NCBI RefSeq assembly: GCF_029784135.1
Contig: NC_073744.1
Span: 35,354,061-35,418,060 of the forward strand
Length of the DNA: 64,000 nucleotides
Direction of reading: 5' to 3'
Source: Toxorhynchites rutilus septentrionalis
Lineage: Eukaryota > Arthropoda > Insecta > Diptera > Culicidae
A program made the position numbers and the translations under genes. Of the stretch, positions 1 to 10,859 are shown in pieces. Below the pieces are notes generated by a model that was not told the origin of the DNA, made no database searches, and saw nothing but the letters and a program-made list of their open reading frames with translations. Each line of letters begins with the position of its first letter. The stretch's first letter is position 1.

Positions 1-230
1 CGTTCACAATACAGGTCGATTATCCGGAGTGTTTTATTTTTGATTTTCGGAAATTTAGAATAATTTGTATAATAATTCCATATTGAATAGCTAATGTGTG
101 TATCAAACGAACGGGCTTGATAAGTGGAATGAGTATGAGGTTTTTAAAAAAATATATATGGCGCCATTTTGTGGTGGCGGCCATTTTGGATTTGCATTTT
201 TCATAAATAACTGTGTTTTAATCCCTTTCA
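1..230 (+). repeat. Dispersed non-coding repeat, copy 1
   Basis: The block beginning with acaggtcgattatccgg and running through the AT-rich stretch to the cataaataac motif near 205 recurs in reverse complement at about 10585-10760. The two copies share the core ccatattgaatagctaat. It has no coding capacity and looks like a short non-autonomous transposon. The left end lies at or beyond the window edge, so its termini cannot be defined here. Confidence 0.6.
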
Positions 231-368
231 TTCGATATACATATTATATACCGCTCAGCTTTTGAGACGTGCAGACGTATATTCCCATTGCGCCTATCAC
301 AAGTGAAGCATTAACCGTTGATTTTTCTAATACTATACTGTGCCGCGTCGCGTGATCAGTGTTCCGCG

Positions 369-1430
369 ATGAGGCGAGAAAACACGTTTAAAATAGACTA
401 TTCTCAATTCGCCGTTAAGCCGTCGGTCGAAAAGCTTGTTGGATTTTGTTCTTCAGTTCTCGGATTGAAGATGGAAGACATCAAACGACTTCAGTGCCAC
501 AGAGGTGATGCATGTGCGTTCGTAAAAGTCAGTGAATTGGCGATCGCACAAAAAGTCGTCGATGAACATGACGGAAAGCACGAAGTGGAGTGTGAGGGGA
601 AGAAACACACTCTTCGAATTACGCTGGAAGATGGTAGTGTAGAAGTACGTGTTTACGATCTCCCGGAAGATGTATCCGAAAGGAAGGTCGTCGATTTTCT
701 CACTGCGTTCGGTGAAGTAATCTCGATCAAAGAAGTATCGTGGGGCGAAAACAATGAAGCCCAAGGTATACCGCTCGGCATTTGGTCCGCTCGTATGCTG
801 GTAAAGCGAAATATAGATTCGTGGGTAACAATCGACGGAGAGCAAGCGTTTGTCGTGTATAAGGGACAGCTTCATTCCTGCCGCCACTGCAAAGAGCACG
901 CACACACTGGCATATCATGTGTCCAGAACAAAAAGCTTGTTTACCAGAAAAGCTACGCGAACGTGGCGAAGCAATCTGGACATACTAATAGGTCAACCTC
1001 CAATCAACAACACGAGAAATCAGCTGGTGAGAGACCGACACAAACGAAGAAATCTACCGCTCCACCACTGACATCATCACAAGTGTTTCCGGAACTGCCG
1101 AGTGTTACGAACCAGAGTGAACCCTCGGGTTCAAAAACGCACAAAAGTGGGCAGCCCGAAAGCACCTCATGTCCAAAACCGAATGCAAACAGCCAGCCTG
1201 TAGCCCAATCTTAACGAACCAAATTGCTAGCGCCACCGCAAGCTGTCGTAGCTGTGGACGATTTTTTCAAAAAACCAGCGTTACGATCGCAGAGCAAGAG
1301 TAGCAATGGTAATGAAACAGATGACTCTACCACATCCAACAGCAGCAAATCGAACCGAGGACGACCGGCTGGTAAAAAACCTCGCCGGGAAGATACCGAC
1401 GGAGAGAGTTTTGAAGTGATGCTAATCTAA
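369..1430 (+). pseudogene. LINE ORF1 (Gag-like nucleic-acid-binding protein), one internal stop
   Basis: This reads as the ORF1 protein of a non-LTR retrotransposon, which normally coats element RNA. I prefer the ATG at 369 (protein starts MRRENTFKIDY) over an in-frame ATG at 318, because similarity-like content begins there. Near residues 95-125 is an RRM-like stretch (VRVYDLPEDVSERKVVDF), and near residue 175 a CCHC zinc knuckle of spacing C-x2-C-x4-H-x4-C (CRHCKEHAHTGISC). A low-complexity, Ser/Thr/Lys-rich tail follows. The frame is broken by a TAA at 1212-1214 but stays open afterwards, in the same frame, to a second TAA at 1428-1430. So this is probably one ORF with a single nonsense codon. 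ORF2 starts on the very next base. Confidence 0.75.
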
Positions 1431-1820
1431 ATGGCTCCCACATCGTATAATATTTCGTCCATCAACATCGCTACCATCACGAACCCCACGAAACTGAACG
1501 CTTTACGAAACTTCGTCAACAGTCAGAGCCTTGATATCGTGTGTCTGCAAGAAGTAGAGAACGAGCAGCTCTCCTTGCCTGGCTACGTCGTTTTCTTCAA
1601 TGTAGACCATACGAAAAGGGGCACAGCTATTGCTCTCAAACAACACATACAAGTTACAAACGTTGAGAGAAGTCTGGACAGCCGACTGATTGCGCTGCGA
1701 GTGCAAGACACGACGATCTGCAATGTTTACGCTCCCTCCGGTTCTTCACAACGCGCCGTTCGGGAAATTTTTTTCAACGAAACGCTTCCCTACTACCTTC
1801 AAAATTGTTACCAAAATTAA
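1431..1820 (+). pseudogene. LINE ORF2, N-terminal part of the APE endonuclease only
   Basis: The ATG directly abuts the ORF1 stop. The protein begins with an apurinic-endonuclease-like fold: a SINIATITNPTK start, then the magnesium-binding glutamate in DIVCLQEVE at about residues 34-42, then RGTAIALK and NVYAPSGS. The later catalytic motifs (GDFN, SDH), the reverse transcriptase and the 3' UTR are missing, because the frame ends in AT-rich DNA next to a MITE. LINEs are usually truncated at the 5' end; this copy keeps its 5' end and lost its 3' part, so a later deletion or rearrangement is likely. The clade is uncertain; it is not the I-clade family seen at 23.8 kb. Confidence 0.75.
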
Positions 1821-1827
1821 TTATATA

Positions 1828-1961
1828 AGGTGTTACATAGCCGTTTTTTGTTATCTAATTTTTTAAAATCGCCGATTTTTCATGAAAAATATCTCATTTT
1901 TAACAAAAACGACCGCCGTTTTGGAAATTTTTCGAATTTTCGAAAACCCCTATGTAACGCT
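1828..1961. mobile_element. Short TA-flanked MITE
   Basis: Inverted ends AGGTGTTACATAG (left) and AGCGTTACATAG (right, reverse complement) differ by a one-base indel and one substitution and are each flanked by TA. The interior is AT-rich and non-coding. TA flanks suit a Tc1/mariner-mobilised MITE. It sits immediately after the broken ORF2. Confidence 0.6.
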
Positions 1962-1969
1962 TAAGGTAT

Positions 1970-2610
1970 TGTTCTAATTTATTCTACGATACTCCGTTGC
2001 TTCAGAACCGATACCACCAGCAAGGTACCGAATTTCAAACAGCATCTACGCATCCAGCTGCCAACAGCGTCATAATCATTATTCGTGCACTCAAAAAATG
2101 GAAAATACATCTTCAAATATACCTTAAACAATAACCAATATATACGAACACTTCACTTTATTCGTAACATCCGAAAAAAATCCACGAAAATTCATTATTT
2201 TCCAACCATCCAGACAGGGGTCCCACCTTAAATGTAAAAAGGAATATGTATCCTGTTATGTTCCAGGGTTGGGACTCCTATTCAGTTGTGGTAAAAATAT
2301 TTCAACAGACAGTTGAAAGACAGTTACAAAATAAGAAAATAAATAAAATATGGTTTATCTGTGGATGTTGAAATGTAACTCAAATAAATCTTATGAAATA
2401 AATATTTTTGGGAGCTGAGACCGACCTTGATACTGTATAAGTGCTTCCCGTGCATTTTCGCTCTCTTGTTGGAGGCTCAATGAAATGCGATTTCGGTTTC
2501 CCAGGGGTCGACGCACACGAAAATTGATTATGGGACGAGGTCTGAAAATCGACCCCTATAAAATAACAAAAGTTCTTATTTGAAATATTAAGAATGCTGC
2601 AAAGTTCTAT
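1970..2610. other. Non-coding spacer
   Basis: No gene was recognised. A short block around 2185-2250 (ccaaccatccagacaggggtc followed by cacctta) resembles the end of the dispersed repeat at about 19990-20030. The rest is AT-rich and featureless to me. Confidence 0.4.
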
Positions 2611-2614
2611 CACG

Positions 2615-3205
2615 CAGGGCTCGGCAATTCCCCTTAGTATTCAATTGGAAATGACTTTTAGCTTCTTCACGCAGTTTCTCCGTCAACATGACTCAACAGT
2701 CAGTCGGGCTTTGAGTCGCTATTTCTCTCTACGACTCGACTATCTCACTTCACTCTTCCACGTCAAATGGATTTCATTGCATTTTGAAGTGACTCCTTCC
2801 AGACTGAATTCATTTCTCTCTCTCATGTATCACGTATGAATGTGTCGATGTTTGAGTTCACGGTGAGTGAAAAATGGAGCTGTCCATTAATGGCATAACT
2901 ATTTTGTTGCATCAGAAATCATGTTTTCGTTTCACTTCATACGGACGTTAAAATTAGATTCATGTCGGGATGGTGGATTGAAGTCAGATCGAATGAAGAC
3001 GCATTTGTATTCATTAGTCACGTCAAATAGAATAACCAATGACTAGAATTGTTCATCAATCATCCTCGCTCTTACACGCTCGTCAATTCATTTCTAGTCG
3101 ATTTAATGCATGTTGGCGACGAATGCCGAAGTAGTGTTAGTCGAAGCGAAGCGACTGAGAAGAGAGTCAATATTCATTTATCATCTTCGAAGATTTCGGG
3201 CGCTG
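2615..3205. mobile_element. hAT-type MITE (591 bp)
   Basis: The left end CAGGGCTCGGCAATTC and right end (reverse complement) CAGCGCCCGAAATCTTC form imperfect inverted repeats beginning CAG, as in hAT elements. The flanking octamers ctatcacg and gtgttacg match at 5 of 8 positions, consistent with a decayed 8-bp target duplication. The interior is non-coding and rich in gagtc/gactc words. A similar left end (cagggcttggaaatatc) occurs at about 63336. Confidence 0.5.
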
Positions 3206-3946
3206 GTGTTACGTGAACCACCCTGTTTTAGGAATGACTAATACTTTAGTAGAAAGTATAATAATACTGTACATTTTAAAAACTCAACAAGATGATCAGC
3301 GTCTTGTACAAAAAGTACAAGATGAAAAACTCGGCAAGTAAAGAAACGTGAACAGGTTCACGCAAGATAAGTTCTTCAGACACGTTTCAAATTTCTCTGT
3401 ATTTTAAATACATACGCAATTTAACACGAAAGAAGTCATCATCAAATTCATGTCGAAACATGCTTCTGATATTTTACTATATAACAAGCCTGTCCTTAGG
3501 ATGCAAGTTTATTTGTGTTCTGAAATACATTGGAGCTTAAATGATAATACACCCATCTACTAATTTAATTCAAGATATACAACGTGTTTACATAGCTGAA
3601 TAGAGTGAACTAGAAAAGAGTGATTAAAAAAGAGTGTGTAAAATTCTTGGTTACCTATGTGCATGGCATTTTTTTAAAATAATTCCAGGAAACTTGAGAT
3701 GAGTCGCGAAAGGGAAAAATGTTATTCAATTTATTATAGACAGATTTTCTCTCTAGCTGGACGAGTCTACATTACCCAGCAATAAAGCTTTACTGTTAGG
3801 GTATGTTCGATATATTAAAGATGAAAATATGTGGCAAGAAATGATTTTTGTTACATATATAGAGACTGATCTTCTTTCGATCTTTCAGGCCGTGAGACGG
3901 TTTTTTCTTATCGATAAAGCTATTCCATGGAACTGATGGCTATTCC
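3206..3946. other. Non-coding spacer
   Basis: AT-rich sequence with no recognisable gene or repeat. A local direct duplication gatggctattccatgg / tattccatggtgaccgatgg near 3920-3955 is the only visible structure. Confidence 0.35.
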
Positions 3947-4205
3947 ATGGTGACCGATGGAGTGCCAATGAAAATGACCATCTCGAATTTTCAACTTCAT
4001 TTACTAGTGTCGCACAGCGGTCAAAGTTTGAGTTTTTTGAAAATCGAAAAATCACCCAAGGGGGGAGTAAAGGAAATCGAGGTTTTAGAAAAAAAAAATA
4101 TTATGCCAAATGTCTTCAAATTGCATGAAACGTCGAGATATACTGTCATCTCGAAAACTTTTTTTGTCAAAAATCGACACTCTGGGAATACGAGGCAAAA
4201 CGTAT
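3947..4205. repeat. Dispersed repeat, inverted partner at 49.6-49.9 kb
   Basis: The segment containing gaccatctcgaattttcaac, aaaatcgaaaaatcaccc and aatcgacactctggg matches, with divergence, the reverse complement of about 49615-49865. Neither copy codes for anything. It ends where a mariner transposase relic begins. Confidence 0.6.
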
Positions 4206-4206
4206 T

Positions 4207-4440
4207 GTGTTCGAAAATCTTCCTTACTCCACAGACCTCGCCCCTAGCGACTATCACTTATTCCCGGTGATGAAACAGGCGTTCGGCGGTCAACGATTCG
4301 ATAACACTGAAGAAATTCGTGACGCAGTTACATCGTACTTCAAAAAGTTGGACGCTACCCACTTCGCGTTCGGAATAGAAAAACTCGTGCCACGCTATGA
4401 AAAATGCCTCGAGCGTTACGGCGGTTATGTAGAAAAATAG
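4207..4440 (+). pseudogene. Mariner transposase C-terminal relic
   Basis: The 77-residue frame begins close to the third catalytic aspartate block of mariner transposases (PYSTDLAPSDYHLF) and continues to a normal mariner C-terminus (GIEKLVPRYEKCLERYGGYVEK) and a stop. About three quarters of the protein, including the DNA-binding domain and the first two catalytic aspartates, is missing. Downstream, about 4510-4545 (attattttttgaacaaccc) looks like a decayed mariner 3' terminus. The usual YSPD reads YSTD here. It cannot be active. Confidence 0.85.
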
Positions 4441-5035
4441 AAAACAAAACGTAGATTACGAAAATCACCTTATCTTTTGTCCTAACTTTATTTTTCGCGA
4501 TTTCTAAGGCACTGAAAATTATTTTTTGAACAACCCTCGTATTTGAATCAATTTGAATCTATGGTTTATAGCTGAATCTAGTTTATAGCTGATTTTGATT
4601 ACACACCCTGATGATTTGATACATTGAAGAAGACATAACGTTTGAATATGAACAGCTCTTAAACTACATTACGGGATTCTTTCAAACCACTGTTAGCTGT
4701 TAACCATTATTTTACGGTTCTGTAATATTTTCAGAAAGAAAAAAAGCTATATTGAGGTTTCGGGACAAAAAACAGGAAGTGGGTTATATCTATGGTATAA
4801 CCGCAAGGGTGACGTAGGACTATCGTTAATTTAGAGATCATTTGTATGAAGTTGAATCTGAATTCAGTCTGAATGAATGAATATTTGGAGAACTTCTAAA
4901 ACGAGAGCGTTACGTTGGAGGCACAAGGTTTTATGCATCCAATATTGGATACGGAAATATCCTACTGATGGGGAAGAATAATCTTCAGAAGCTATCCTGT
5001 TGATTGCGATTGATTGAAAAACCACAAAACCAAAT

Positions 5036-7200
5036 GTATTTGGTCACAGTGTAACATGGATAGAAAACATTCAGTTAAACTCTTTCACATGAATATATTT
5101 TGAAAAATCCCAAAGGAACTGGCAGATTATTTTCAGTAACGATTAGATATTTCCACATTTTCCTCGATACTGGAAGCCCACCAGTGGTTAATGCCAACTC
5201 GATAACCACCTGTTAATAGCACTTGATTGAAACATATTTGGTCACAGTGTTACATGGATAGAAAATATTCAATTAAATTCTTTCACATGAATATATTTTG
5301 AAAATTCCCAAAGGAACTGGCAGATTATTTTCAGTAACGATTAGATATTTCCACATTTTCCTCGATACTGGAAGCCCACCAGTGGTTAATGCCAACTCGA
5401 TAACCACCTGTTAATAGCACTTGATTGAAACATATTTGGTCACAGTGTTACATGGATAGAAAATATTCAATTAAATTCTTTCACATGAATATATTTTGAA
5501 AATTCCCAAAGGAACTGGCAGATTATTTTCAGTAACGATTAGATATTTCCACATTTTCCTCGATACTGGAAACCCACCAGTGGTTAATGCCAACTCGATA
5601 ACCACCTGTTAATAGCACTTGATTGAAACATATTTAGTCACAGTGTTACATGGATAGAAAACATTCAATTAAACTCTTTCACATGAATATATTTTGAAAA
5701 TTCCCAGAGGAACTGGCAGATTATTTTCAGTAACGATTAGTTATTTCCACATTTTCCTCGATACTGGAAGCCCACCAGTGGTTAATGCCAACTCGATAAC
5801 CACCTGTTAATAGCACTTGATTGAAACATATTTGGTCACAGTGTTACATGGATAGAAAACATTCAATTAAACTCTTTCACATGAATATATTTTGAAAATT
5901 CCCAGAGGAATTGGCAGATTATTTTCAGTAACGATTAGTTATTTCCACATTTTCCTCGATACTGGAAGCCCACCAGTGGTTAATGCCAACTCGATAACCA
6001 CCTGTTAATAGCACTTGATTGAAACATATTTGGTCACAGTGTTACATGGATAGAAAACATTCAATTAAACTCTTTCACATGAATATATTTTGAAAATTCC
6101 CAGAGGAACTGGCAGATTATTTTCAGTAACGATTAGTTATTTCCACATTTTCCTCGATACTGGAAGCCCACCAGTGGTTAATGCCAACTCGATAACCACC
6201 TGTTAATAGCACTTGATTGAAACATATTTGGTCACAGTGTTACATGGATAGAAAATATTCAATTAAATTCTTTCACATGAATATATTTTGAAAATTCCCA
6301 AAGGAACTGGCAGATTATTTTCAGTAACGATTAGATATTTCCACATTTTCCTCGATACTGGAAGCCCACCAGTGGTTAATGCCAACTCGATAACCACCTG
6401 TTAATAGCACTTGATTGAAACATATTTGGTCACAGTGTTACATGGATAGAAAATATTCAATTAAATTCTTTCACATGCATATATTTTGAAAATTCCCAAA
6501 GGAACTGGCAGATTATTTTCAGTAACGATTAGATATTTCCACATTTTCCTCGATACTGGAAACCCACCAGTGGTTAATGCCAACTCGATAACCACCTGTT
6601 AATAGCACTTGATTGAAACATATTTAGTCACAGTGTTACATGGATAGAAAACATTCAATTAAACTCTTTCACATGAATATATTTTGAAAATTCCCAGAGG
6701 AACTGGCAGATTATTTTCAGTAACGATTAGTTATTTCCACATTTTCCTCGATACTGGAAGCCCACCAGTGGTTAATGCCAACTCGATAACCACCTGTTAA
6801 TAGCACTTGATTGAAACATATTTGGTCACAGTGTTACATGGATAGAAAACATTCAATTAAACTCTTTCACATGAATATATTTTGAAAATTCCCAAAGGAA
6901 CTGGCAGATTATTTTCAGTAACGATTAGATATTTCCACATTTTCCTCGATACTGGAAGCCCACCAGTGGTTAATGCCAACTCGATAACCACCTGTTAATA
7001 GCACTTGATTGAAACATATTTGGTCACAGTGTAGCATGGATAGAAAACATTCAATTAAACTCTTTCACATGAATATATTTTGAAAATTCCCAAAGGTACT
7101 GGCAGATTATTTTCAGTAACGATTAGATATTTCCACATTTTCCTCGATACTGGAAGCCCACCAGTGGTTAATGCCAACTCGATAACCACCTGTTAATAGC
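5036..7200. repeat. 198-bp satellite array, 11 head-to-tail monomers
   Basis: The anchor gtcacagtgt recurs at 5043, 5241, 5439, 5637, 5835, 6033, 6231, 6429, 6627, 6825 and 7023 (the 4th and 9th preceded by tatttA rather than tatttG): a constant 198-bp period. Monomers are nearly identical. Diagnostic variants (aaatattc/aaacattc, attagata/attagtta, tggaag/tggaaa) show that monomers 2-3-4 match 7-8-9, so a five-monomer (990-bp) block was partly duplicated. The array ends abruptly at 7200 inside a monomer. Each unit has several stops and no long ORF. Confidence 0.95.
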
Positions 7201-7391
7201 CGCGCGTGTATGTGTGTGTAGCGATGTCTTCCCAGGGAACCGTTTGTGGCATCACTCTCCTCCTGATAGATTCCCTTCTGGCCTAGGGTGCACAAACAGG
7301 CTCTTGGTGACACCGTTCATCCGCGCTTTCATGATAAATAAAGAGCTTCACCGCAACAGCGACAACATGCTCCAATCGCTGTTCAATTAGA

Positions 7392-7426
7392 ACTGAGTGG
7401 ATTTCCGAGCGCCGCTCGCTTATATA
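7392..7426 (-). promoter_or_regulatory. RNA polymerase II core promoter pointing into the satellite
   Basis: On the minus strand TATATAAG (7426-7419) lies 32 bases upstream of an arthropod initiator match TCAGTT whose A is at 7394. A DPE-compatible TGTTGT falls at about +28 to +33. Transcription from here would run leftwards through the last 190 bases of unique DNA and then the whole satellite array. Spacing and motif quality fit an arthropod promoter, but activity is inferred only. The 70-residue frame over this region is not convincing as a protein. Confidence 0.55.
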
Positions 7427-7690
7427 CCGATTGGTGATTTCAATAGCCTGTTTTGAAAGCAATTTTAAGACTATTGAAACAAGTTTTTGGATCAAAAAGT
7501 AACAAGTATATAACGCGTAGACATTTTATCTTTCGAATGAAGTGTTTATCATACCATTTCGTTCAGTTGTTTAGGAGCTATTAACGCTCAAAATCTCGGT
7601 CTCCGGCGTAACGCTTTCGTTTTCGAAACTTTGATTTTACACCCCGGTATAGAAATGAAAGACATAGTCCTACGTCAAAACCTAATCAAC

Positions 7691-9735
7691 CAGTTCATTT
7701 TCCGCCAAATTACGAAACCATTCATTTCAAGTGTCGTGCTTCACTTGTACACTCAAATAACACCCAAATTGATCTCGCTGGACATGTTTCGAAAGATTGG
7801 TATATCCAATCATTAAACTAAGTATGGTTTTTTGTTTGTGTTCGATTCCCTAGCATACGAAAACATAAAATATTCAGCTCGTCAAGCAGTTTCGGCCTCA
7901 TGATAACCAAATATTTGAGCACTTTTCTCTTAACAACCATCCCGGCAGAGGGTCGCCCCATTCTCCCTGCTTATGTTATCGGTTTGCCGAGAGCAAAAAG
8001 CTTCCCCAACGTCTTCCCGATCGATCGAGCATCACACAAAACAGCCGAGTTTCCAAAGCCGTTTATCGTGATGTGAAAATGCCATTTTCATACACTTCCC
8101 GGCGAAGGACTGAGCCGACAAAACCGTAATAGCTAAGTTTACCAACATTAGTTTTGATTTTAAATGCATCCCATAATACGATGGGAGAGAAATAACCAAT
8201 CTTAAGTATGGTGTAGACTCAGGAAGCCATCTCCCCGACGCTGTATTTGTTGCGCCATCAAAAGCTTCAACTGCAATTATCATAAGCCGAAAATGGGAGC
8301 ACATGTGACGGACTGCCTAAACCCCCTGTCCCTCCCATCGATGGTATCATTTTACGATGGTCTTTTTGTTCCAGTGTGTGCCATTTAATATGCTTTCTTC
8401 CGTCATACTTTGCCTGACGTGCAATGGAGGCAGGAACTTTCATTATCCTATTAGCTCGGGTACTTTGTGGTGATCAAATTGTATGTTGGAAACACTTAAG
8501 CACGCAACCCAATTCCGTAAACAATAGTAGCAGTGAGCATCCCCAGCGGCTATGGATGCAGTCATGGGAGAATATTAAACAAGCCTCTCCAGGCGTGCGA
8601 ATGTGTGAGCTTACACACATCCATACATAGGAAACAGCTCTTGCAGCGATATAAAGTCTTTAGAAGCCTCCTTGCTGCTATTAGCATCTCTCAACGCGCC
8701 GTGTTATTTTCCTTTGAACAAGCTTTCCACTTTCCACTTTCTTGCTGTTGCCTCTCGTATGTTTAGTTATCTCGTATCTTTTTTTTATATCCTTGCCGCG
8801 TACGTGTCCTCGTTAGTGCCGGCATTGCTCTCCGGAAGGCCGACCGGAGATAAGTTCAATTATTGGCGTTGCAATAAATACTTGCCAAAGTTGCTTCCGG
8901 TGGGAAGTGAAAACTTCTCACGCCACCCCCATGCACAGCTTTAAACGATGTTATCATCGACGGAAAAGTTGGGCATTGTATGCGATGTGCATTACCGTTT
9001 TCGTGAGTGAGTTTGCAATGCAATTATTTTTTTGCTCAGTTGCATCAAATAAATTACATTTCTCTCGCACTTGGTTCATTTTGTTTTTTTGTTCTCCAAC
9101 GGTAATTCCCTTCTAGGGCACACAGCATCCGGCAATAACTCGAGTCTGAGTTCGGAGAAATCCATTATCCAGCCGGCGTATTGAAACTGAAGCCAATTAA
9201 TTATTTCAATATCAGGTTCCGCCGCATTCGCCGGGGGGCACTGCTTCCTGGCTTCACAATCAATCATTATTTCGAATTTGGTTAATGTAACTTCATCGCC
9301 CATATTCAGATCGATAGCAGCGGCATCAGTAGCCATTCAAAATATCAATTGAAAAAACAGCGAAACCGAAATCATGCACCGCCTTTTTTTCTCCTCCACT
9401 CATGCTTGCATGTAGAATTTATATTTATCGGAAATTAAATGTTTCATAATTGACTTATAATGCGAGCAATTTGTCCGCCTTTCCTTTGTGCACGTTCCCT
9501 GCACTGGAAATAAAAACTTTCGCAAAAGTTGACTTTATTGTGTATTGATACAATCAGGGAGAGGGGAACGTGAATGGTCCACTTTTTACAACGTCACGGA
9601 ATTTCTGCAATTTACAATTATGGCAGCTTCTCGCAGCTTCAAATGTTGTTATGATGAGTCAGTGTTAAGTCAGACGGGACCATGTGACATTTTTATGATT
9701 TCGAGATAAACTAGGGGATCACATTGATCATTCAT
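7691..9735. other. Host-like intergenic or intronic DNA
   Basis: No transposon signature or recognisable gene was seen. The composition is less AT-rich than the repeats. The longest frames, including an 86-residue minus frame at 9076-9336, have no motif I know and no flanking splice context that I could defend. Confidence 0.4.
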
Positions 9736-9739
9736 AACA

Positions 9740-9905
9740 CTTTCGATAAGCTATTTCTGTTGTACACAAATGTGATAAATGTGGTATATAACTTACAAAG
9801 TGCTTAAACTAATGCAATCAATAATTCGTTTTTTTTACTACTTGGTCCCTCCCGATTTAACACCGAACAACTGGCAATCAAATCATTCACGGTCAAATGA
9901 CATTC
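9740..9905. repeat. Dispersed repeat related to the hAT element interior
   Basis: The segment with gataaatgtggtatataactt, aatgcaatcaataa and acttggtccct is a diverged copy of about 21465-21560, inside the hAT insertion. It is non-coding. Confidence 0.6.
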
Positions 9906-10410
9906 AAGCTAAAAACAAATGAGCCAGAATCAGAGGACAGGAGAACTGGAGAACGAATATAGCTTATTTTCACCGCTCTTCAGTGTAACTTCGATAGAAA
10001 AAGAGAACATATAAACATTAAACTAAAATTCTATACAAATAATATAATTAAAGTTGTCATTATTCAAAAGTTGATAGTATCAATAATCTAGAGAGTGGCG
10101 GTCTGCCCATGCCTTCCCCTATATGAGCACTGTGTGCTGGATCGATTACACGAAAGCGATGAACGACGGATGTTCATTGGGTGACAACAAAATTAACACT
10201 CGTTGGCCGCTGCTACCGTTATCCGTTGCTGATAATGACATTCGTGGTTGTGCTGGAACGGTGGCCTTACCTCTGTTCCGCGGTTGAAAATGAATGAAGT
10301 TTTTTTTTTGGAAACCAACTGCCAAATTTATTTAATTTGACTGGCGGTAGAACCACAAGGGGAGGGGTATACGATTCAATGTTTCACTTGTAATAGGGTT
10401 ACCGGTAATT
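9906..10410. other. Non-coding spacer
   Basis: No gene was recognised. Short poly-T and AT-rich runs lead into a mariner relic on the minus strand. Confidence 0.35.
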
Positions 10411-10411
10411 T

Positions 10412-10566
10412 CCTTCGTTTTTTTTCAAAAATTAATGCTTCATTCTGCAAAAATGGTTATAAATTTGATATTCAAAGTATTGCCCATCGCTAGTCACAAC
10501 TTTTTCCCATCTTTCTGGCAATGCACGGATCCCTTTGCGGAACTAATCGGCCGGCTTGTCGGCTAA
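10412..10566 (-). pseudogene. Mariner transposase C-terminal relic
   Basis: Read on the minus strand, codons give WIDSWLADKPAD, a stop, then FRKGIRALPERWEKVVTSDG and QYFEYQIYNHF. This is the typical mariner C-terminal pattern (GI-x-x-LPERWEKV-x-x-x-GQYFE). It is about 50 residues, interrupted by a stop and without catalytic residues, so a dead fragment. Confidence 0.75.
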
Positions 10567-10584
10567 CCACGAATCGATCCAATT

Positions 10585-10765
10585 TTTTACATTTTTCATA
10601 AATAACATAAATAACTCTACTAGTCAAGCCCTTTCATCTGATACCCATATTAGCTATTCAATATGGAATAATTATACAAATTATTCAAAATTTACAAAAA
10701 TCAAAAATAAAATACTCCGGGTAATCGAGTCTCCTGATAATCGAGTCCGACCTGTACTGAAAAAG
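10585..10765 (-). repeat. Dispersed non-coding repeat, copy 2
   Basis: Reverse complement of the block at 1-230, sharing ccatattgaatagctaat and tattttatttttgattt, and ending with acaggtcggactcgattatc. It lies directly after the mariner relic. Confidence 0.65.
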
Positions 10766-10859
10766 ACGAACAATGACAGTAGCTTTCCAACGAATGTCTG
10801 GGAATTTTATTCATTGGAATAATAATTAAGTTCCGAAGAAACATACCGGTACACCTAAT

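Larger units (their letters stand above)
4740..7690. mobile_element. GACGTAG-edged composite block A (satellite cargo)
   Basis: The left edge has GACGTAGGACTATC at 4811-4824 and the right edge has the inverted counterpart at 7661-7676 (gacatagtcctacgtc). The sequence before the left motif (gtgggttatatctatggtataaccgcaag) resembles that before the motif at 11846. Between the edges lie about 210 bp of unique DNA, the 198-bp satellite array, then about 490 bp with a promoter-like region. I infer a non-autonomous TIR-type element carrying a satellite; no transposase is present and no target duplication was identified. Confidence 0.5.

Noticed and set aside
1810..1970. piggyBac-type MITE reading (TTAA on both sides)
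   Set aside because: TTAA lies at different distances from the inverted ends; TA flanks fit better.
5036..7200. CRISPR-like regular repeat
   Set aside because: Units are contiguous 198-bp satellite monomers without unique spacers, in a eukaryotic setting.
7113..7495. Minus-strand frames of 66 and 70 residues next to the satellite
   Set aside because: They run across the satellite edge and the promoter motifs and have no recognisable domain.
9076..9336. 86-residue minus frame
   Set aside because: Reasonable composition but no motif, splice context or neighbour supporting a gene.
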